From positions 1 to 34,157 of the forward strand of contig JAGBPB010000023.1 in NCBI GenBank assembly GCA_017633615.1: a stretch of 34,157 bases of DNA. The letters are read 5' to 3'. This stretch comes from Bacteroidaceae bacterium (lineage in GTDB: Bacteria; Bacteroidota; Bacteroidia; Bacteroidales; Bacteroidaceae). Shown piece by piece: positions 30,605-34,157 of the stretch. The first letter of the stretch is position 1. Each line of letters opens with the position of its first letter. The notes under the pieces are model-generated. The model worked only from the letters and a program-made list of their open reading frames with translations, was not told where the DNA came from and searched no databases. A program made the position numbers and the translations under genes.

Positions 30605-31621
30605 TTACATCAACTGGCTATAAGTTTTTTTATGTTTTGCGTAATAGCGCCATAGGAGACTGAAATTTACGCGCTCGGGGATATCGGTAATAGAGGCCTC
30701 CTTAAGATTCTCCTCACGACTGTCACGGAACTCGGGCTTGAGTTTCCGGAACTCACGGCGAGCACGGAACACAGCCTTGAAATCGCCCCAATGGAATTTG
30801 CATAGGAACATCAGCGCAGCCAGAATATCCAGCCAGAAACGTGCTCTCATAACCTTCCCCAGTTCATTCTCAGGAAGGTTTTTATATAGCATTAGCAGAT
30901 TGTTCCTGAAATTCAGGAATGTCTTGTAGGGATTTGACTTATTAAGAGTAGCTCCACCTACATGATATACCACGCTCTCCGGGATGCATACAATCTTTCT
31001 ATTACGGCTGCGCAGACGCCAGCATAGGTCAACCTCTTCCTGATGAGCAAAGAAGCGGTCATCAAGTGCCCCGGCTGCCCAATAATCAGAACTGCGTATC
31101 ATAAGGCAAGCACCTGTGGCCCAAAAGACACTTGCTATAGTATCGTACTGCCCTTCATCCTTCTCAAGAGTCTCAAAAGCCCTGCCTCTACAGAACATAT
31201 AACCCAAACAGTCCATATATCCACCAGCACCACCTGCATACTCAAACATCTCCGGAGCTTTGAAATCCAGCAACTTAGGCTGACATGCAGCGACCTCCGG
31301 ATGAACCTCCATATAGCTCAACAGCGGTAAAAGCCAATCCTCAGATACCTCTACATCAGAGTTGAGCAGGATATAATACTCAGCCTCAACCTGTCGCAAG
31401 GCCATGTTGTAGCCTTTGGCGAATCCCCAATTCTTTTCAAGCAGAATAAGCGGAATATCAGGGAATTCCCTATGCATCATATCTATGGAATCATCAGTTG
31501 AGGCGTTATCTGCCACATAAATCTGAACGCCATCCATAGCGGAGTATTTAATGAGTGTTGGCATGTAACGCTTGAGCATTGCACTGCCGTTCCAGTTCAA
31601 TATGACGATTGCAATTTTCAT
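30605..31621 (-). CDS. Family 2 glycosyltransferase
   Basis: A 338-residue cytoplasmic or membrane-peripheral GT-A glycosyltransferase of family GT2. The nucleotide-sugar site is IVILNWNG and VADNASTDDS near the N-terminus, the metal motif NSDVE lies around residue 90, and the acceptor region EEVDLCWRLR is characteristic. The closest known type is rhamnosyl-/polysaccharide chain enzymes, but the sugar cannot be deduced. It starts 4 bases after the mtaB stop, so it is the second gene of that transcript. No other surface-polysaccharide genes are seen around it. Confidence 0.87.
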   Translation of the reverse strand: MKIAIVILNWNGSAMLKRYMPTLIKYSAMDGVQIYVADNASTDDSIDMMHREFPDIPLILLEKNWGFAKGYNMALRQVEAEYYILLNSDVEVSEDWLLPLLSYMEVHPEVAACQPKLLDFKAPEMFEYAGGAGGYMDCLGYMFCRGRAFETLEKDEGQYDTIASVFWATGACLMIRSSDYWAAGALDDRFFAHQEEVDLCWRLRSRNRKIVCIPESVVYHVGGATLNKSNPYKTFLNFRNNLLMLYKNLPENELGKVMRARFWLDILAALMFLCKFHWGDFKAVFRARREFRKLKPEFRDSREENLKEASITDIPERVNFSLLWRYYAKHKKTYSQLM

Positions 31622-31625
31622 TTCA

Positions 31626-32945
31626 TTATATGATTGAAGCGGTCAGAGCATCATCTGCACCATTAAAACCGCCCAGTTTAACCTTAACCAGACTGTTCTC
31701 CTGTACCTGAGCCGAATCAAGTTCCGCCCTTATATAATTGTCCGTAAATCCATGAGCAGGCATTCCACGCTTGGGGCGTTCCACAAGTACCGTGGCTTCA
31801 CGACCCATATGCGCCTCATAGAAAGCCCTTGTCTTTGCATCCGATAACTCCAGCAAACGTTGGCTGCGCTCATGCTTGGTCTGCGGAGAAACCTTATACG
31901 GAATCTTAAGTGCCGCCGTTCCGGGACGCTCCGAGTAGCTGAACACATGAAGCTGAGTCACATCCAGTCCTTCAATAAACCGGTAAGCATCCTCAAACAG
32001 TTCATCAGTCTCACCACGCATACCTACAATGACATCCACTCCGATGAACGCGTCCGGCATAACACTCTTGACACGAGCCACCTTCTCTGCAAACACCTCA
32101 CGCTCATAACGACGGTGCATAAGTTTAAGCACCTCATTGGATCCGCTCTGAAGAGGAATATGAAAATGCGGCATGAATGCCCTGGAGCCAGCCACAAAGT
32201 CAATCACCTCATCAGTAAGCAGGTTTGGCTCAATTGATGATATTCTGTAACGCGATATCTCTTCCACCTTATCAAGTTCACGAATCAAATCAACGAACTT
32301 ATCGCCCGTACTCTTTCCAAAATCACCGATGTTGACACCAGTTATGACAATCTCACGGCCACCCTCATGACCGGCCTGACGTGCTTGAGCCACCAGACTC
32401 TCAATTGACGGGTTGCGGCTGTGTCCGCGTGCATAAGCCACTGTGCAGTACGTACAATAGTAGTCACAACCATCCTGCACCTTAAGGAAGAAACGTGTAC
32501 GGTCACCGCGTGAACATGACGGAACAAAGTTCTTTATATCATTCGTACCGACGGTCTTGGATATGCCATGGTCACGTTTCTGAAGGCCATTGAGGTTTTC
32601 CAGCACACTGCCCTTGAGATCCTGTCCAAGCACAATATCCACGCCGGGAATATCAGCCACAGTACCGGGCTGCAGCTGTCCGTAGCAACCTGTAACCACG
32701 ATATAAGCATCGGGATTCTCGCGAACAATCTTATGGATTGCCTGGCGGCACTTCTTATCGGCCACCTCAGTAACCGAGCATGTATTGATAACGCATATAT
32801 CGGCTTTCTCACCCTTGACGGCCTTATGTGCACCAGCCTCTATCAGCTGCCGCATGATAGTGGAAGTCTCCGAGAAGTTCAGTTTGCATCCCAGAGTATA
32901 GAATGAAGCACTCTTGCCTTCAAGTGTGAACTCAGCGTTACCCAT
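31626..32945 (-). CDS. mtaB: tRNA t6A37 methylthiotransferase MtaB
   Basis: A 439-residue radical SAM methylthiotransferase that converts t6A to ms2t6A at position 37 of ANN-decoding tRNAs. The N-terminal auxiliary cluster cysteines are C20 (YTLGCKLN), C56 (NTCSVTE) and C87 (VTGCYGQ). The radical SAM cluster is C160, C164 and C167 in GCDYYCTYCTVAYARG. SSIEPNLLTDEVI, HIPLQSGSNEVLKLMHRRY and a C-terminal TRAM-like beta region follow. CTYCTVAYARGHSRNPS with the N-terminal GCKLN is the MtaB pattern rather than MiaB or RimO. It pairs functionally with the Sua5-like gene. A possible -7 variant, TAAATTCGC on the minus strand, lies at 32960-32968. Confidence 0.94.
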   Translation of the reverse strand: MGNAEFTLEGKSASFYTLGCKLNFSETSTIMRQLIEAGAHKAVKGEKADICVINTCSVTEVADKKCRQAIHKIVRENPDAYIVVTGCYGQLQPGTVADIPGVDIVLGQDLKGSVLENLNGLQKRDHGISKTVGTNDIKNFVPSCSRGDRTRFFLKVQDGCDYYCTYCTVAYARGHSRNPSIESLVAQARQAGHEGGREIVITGVNIGDFGKSTGDKFVDLIRELDKVEEISRYRISSIEPNLLTDEVIDFVAGSRAFMPHFHIPLQSGSNEVLKLMHRRYEREVFAEKVARVKSVMPDAFIGVDVIVGMRGETDELFEDAYRFIEGLDVTQLHVFSYSERPGTAALKIPYKVSPQTKHERSQRLLELSDAKTRAFYEAHMGREATVLVERPKRGMPAHGFTDNYIRAELDSAQVQENSLVKVKLGGFNGADDALTASII

Positions 32946-32996
32946 AGCCTAATTATGATGCGAATTTAGCAAATAATTCCGTTAGCCCGTATAACA

Positions 32997-33027
32997 TTGA
33001 AGGATGACCTTTAGGGCCATCCTTCAA
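32997..33027 (-). terminator. Terminator after the rpsF-rpsR-rplI operon
   Basis: Perfect 10-bp arms TTGAAGGATG (32997-33006) and CATCCTTCAA (33018-33027), with an inner CC/GG, form a strong hairpin 20 bases after the rplI stop. The downstream U-run is weak. Confidence 0.75.
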
Positions 33028-33047
33028 CTATTTCTAAGTTATGCTAA

Positions 33048-33497
33048 TTACTCAGCAGCCTCAGCTACAACTTCAAAAGCAACCTCTGCTTTAACCTCCT
33101 TGTGGAGATTGATGGTAGCCTTGTACTCACCTACAGCCTTAACGGTCTCAGCAACGATTGCCTTGCGGTCTACCTCAAAGCCCTTAGCAGCAAGAGCCTC
33201 AGCAACCTGAGCTGCACCTACGCCACCAAAGATTGTGCCGTCCTCATTAACCTTTGCGCTGATAGTAACCTTAACACCGTTCAATTTAGCAGCCTGAGCC
33301 TCAGCATCAGCCTTGATCTTAGCCAACTTGTGAGCGCGCTGACGCTCGTTCTCAGCCAGAACCTTCTTAGCTGACTCAGTAGCAATAACTGCCTTTCCCT
33401 GGGGAATCAGATAGTTACGACCGTAACCGTCCTTAACCTTTACTATATCGTTCTTGTATCCAAGATTGATAACATCCTCCTTAAGAATAATTTCCAT
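33048..33497 (-). CDS. rplI: 50S ribosomal protein L9
   Basis: A 149-residue L9. The N-terminal rRNA-binding domain MEIILKEDVINLG and GYGRNYLIPQGKA (about residues 24-36) is followed by the long connecting helix (~42-74) and a C-terminal domain with GTIFGGVGAAQVAEAL. The length is normal. It is the third gene of rpsF-rpsR-rplI, a standard order. Confidence 0.97.
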   Translation of the reverse strand: MEIILKEDVINLGYKNDIVKVKDGYGRNYLIPQGKAVIATESAKKVLAENERQRAHKLAKIKADAEAQAAKLNGVKVTISAKVNEDGTIFGGVGAAQVAEALAAKGFEVDRKAIVAETVKAVGEYKATINLHKEVKAEVAFEVVAEAAE

Positions 33498-33517
33498 AGT
33501 CTTTCAAGATTTAAAGA

Positions 33518-33787
33518 TTACTTCATCATATCAGTTACATAAGGAAGAAGAGCAAGATGACGTGCTCTCTTAACAGCCTGAGCCACGCGACGCTGGAACT
33601 TCAGTGAAGTACCGGTGATGCGACGGGGCAGAAGCTTACCCTGCTCATTGAGGAATCTCTTGAGGAATTCAGGATCCTTATAATCGATATACTTGATACC
33701 TGCCTTCTTGAAACGGCAATACTTTTTCTTCTTGATGTCAGTTGTCTGGGGTGCCAGATATCTGATCTCTGATGTCTGCTCTGCCAT
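33518..33787 (-). CDS. rpsR: 30S ribosomal protein S18
   Basis: An 89-residue S18. The core is [19 protein letters not shown], then [16 protein letters not shown] and [12 protein letters not shown], all conserved in the family. It binds S6 on the small-subunit platform. It lies 2 bases after rpsF and 20 bases before rplI in one operon. The N-terminal ~15 residues are an extension common in Bacteroidota. Confidence 0.97.
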   Translation of the reverse strand: MAEQTSEIRYLAPQTTDIKKKKYCRFKKAGIKYIDYKDPEFLKRFLNEQGKLLPRRITGTSLKFQRRVAQAVKRARHLALLPYVTDMMK

Positions 33788-33789
33788 AA

Positions 33790-34137
33790 TTATGCCTCCT
33801 CTGCTTTAGATTGTCTAAGACCTCTTCTCTTTGCTGCGTATTCAGCTGCATACTTGTCCTGCTTGATGGTCAGGAAACGGAGCACGCGCTCGTCACGACG
33901 GAAATTAACTTCCAACTTGGCAACTACTGAAGGCTCAGCGTTGAACTCGATAAACTCATAGAAGCCTGTTGACTTCTTCTCAATAGGATAGGCCAGCTTA
34001 CGCATACCCCAGTTCTCTTCATTGACAATCTCTGCGCCCTCGGCTGTGAGAATGCCCTTGAATTTCTCTACCGCTTCCTTCATCTGAACATCAGATAAAA
34101 CGGGAGTCAAAATGAAAACGGTTTCGTACTGATTCAT
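33790..34137 (-). CDS. rpsF: 30S ribosomal protein S6
   Basis: A 115-residue S6, partner of S18 in the platform. The family start [16 protein letters not shown], the [12 protein letters not shown] strand and [15 protein letters not shown] are present, and [14 protein letters not shown] closes the fold. It has a short basic C-terminal extension ([16 protein letters not shown]). It is the first gene of the operon; only 20 bases of upstream sequence lie in the window (AT-rich, TTAATTAAATAATA), so the promoter is not visible. In other bacteria an S6:S18 complex can bind the operon leader, but that leader is outside the window. Confidence 0.97.
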   Translation of the reverse strand: MNQYETVFILTPVLSDVQMKEAVEKFKGILTAEGAEIVNEENWGMRKLAYPIEKKSTGFYEFIEFNAEPSVVAKLEVNFRRDERVLRFLTIKQDKYAAEYAAKRRGLRQSKAEEA

Positions 34138-34157
34138 TTGTTTTTAATTAAATAATA

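Overview
The window looks like a chromosomal segment of a gut- or rumen-type Bacteroidales bacterium (Bacteroidota). The evidence is the LpxC-FabZ fusion inside an lpxD-lpxC/fabZ-lpxA run, menaquinone genes (menA-menG), Fibrobacter-succinogenes-major-domain lipoproteins, a TPR/transmembrane/LuxR-HTH lipoprotein regulator, and many TAnnTTTG(C) -7 boxes, the Bacteroidota promoter signature. The genus cannot be fixed from the sequence alone.

Layout. 1-633 is the 3' end of clpB with a terminator. 634-1239 is mostly non-coding and holds tRNA-Cys(GCA), a large hairpin that includes the tRNA 3' strand, a GC-rich palindromic element and the menA promoter. 1240-2828 is menA-menG. 2905-4319 holds a Fib_succ-type lipoprotein and a MarC membrane protein. 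4448-10103 is a tight plus-strand run: phoH, purC, an aroE with a membrane anchor and repeat linker, a TPM-domain membrane protein, lemA and purM.

10186-17747 is all on the minus strand and is accessory in character: a second Fib_succ lipoprotein, a 112-codon remnant of an Rhs/DUF6443-type protein, an AT-rich TPR-TM-HTH regulator, the dipeptidase pepD and a family-9 glycoside hydrolase lipoprotein. The plus-strand housekeeping run then resumes. It comprises a D-2-hydroxyacid dehydrogenase-prfA-pyrF unit, the lipid A unit lpxD-lpxC/fabZ-lpxA, a pRiA4b ORF-3-like gene, miaA, a Sua5/YrdC gene and dipeptidyl-peptidase IV.

28397-34137 contains a short RsmI-like methyltransferase (minus), a double-ABC ATPase (plus), and on the minus strand mtaB with a GT2 glycosyltransferase, then the ribosomal protein operon rpsF-rpsR-rplI at the window end.

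How the genes work together. phoH/purC/aroE/purM supply RNA metabolism, purines and chorismate precursors. lpxD/lpxC/fabZ/lpxA build the lipid A core. miaA, the Sua5-like gene and mtaB all act on tRNA position 37. pepD and DPP-IV process peptides, and the GH9 enzyme acts on beta-glucans. I do not see a phage, CRISPR array, insertion sequence or recognisable defence system. The most unusual items are the tethered AroE, the tRNA-Cys 3' inverted repeat, the palindromic operator-like site at phoH, the mosaic regulator next to an Rhs remnant, and the ABC protein with a degenerate first ATP site.
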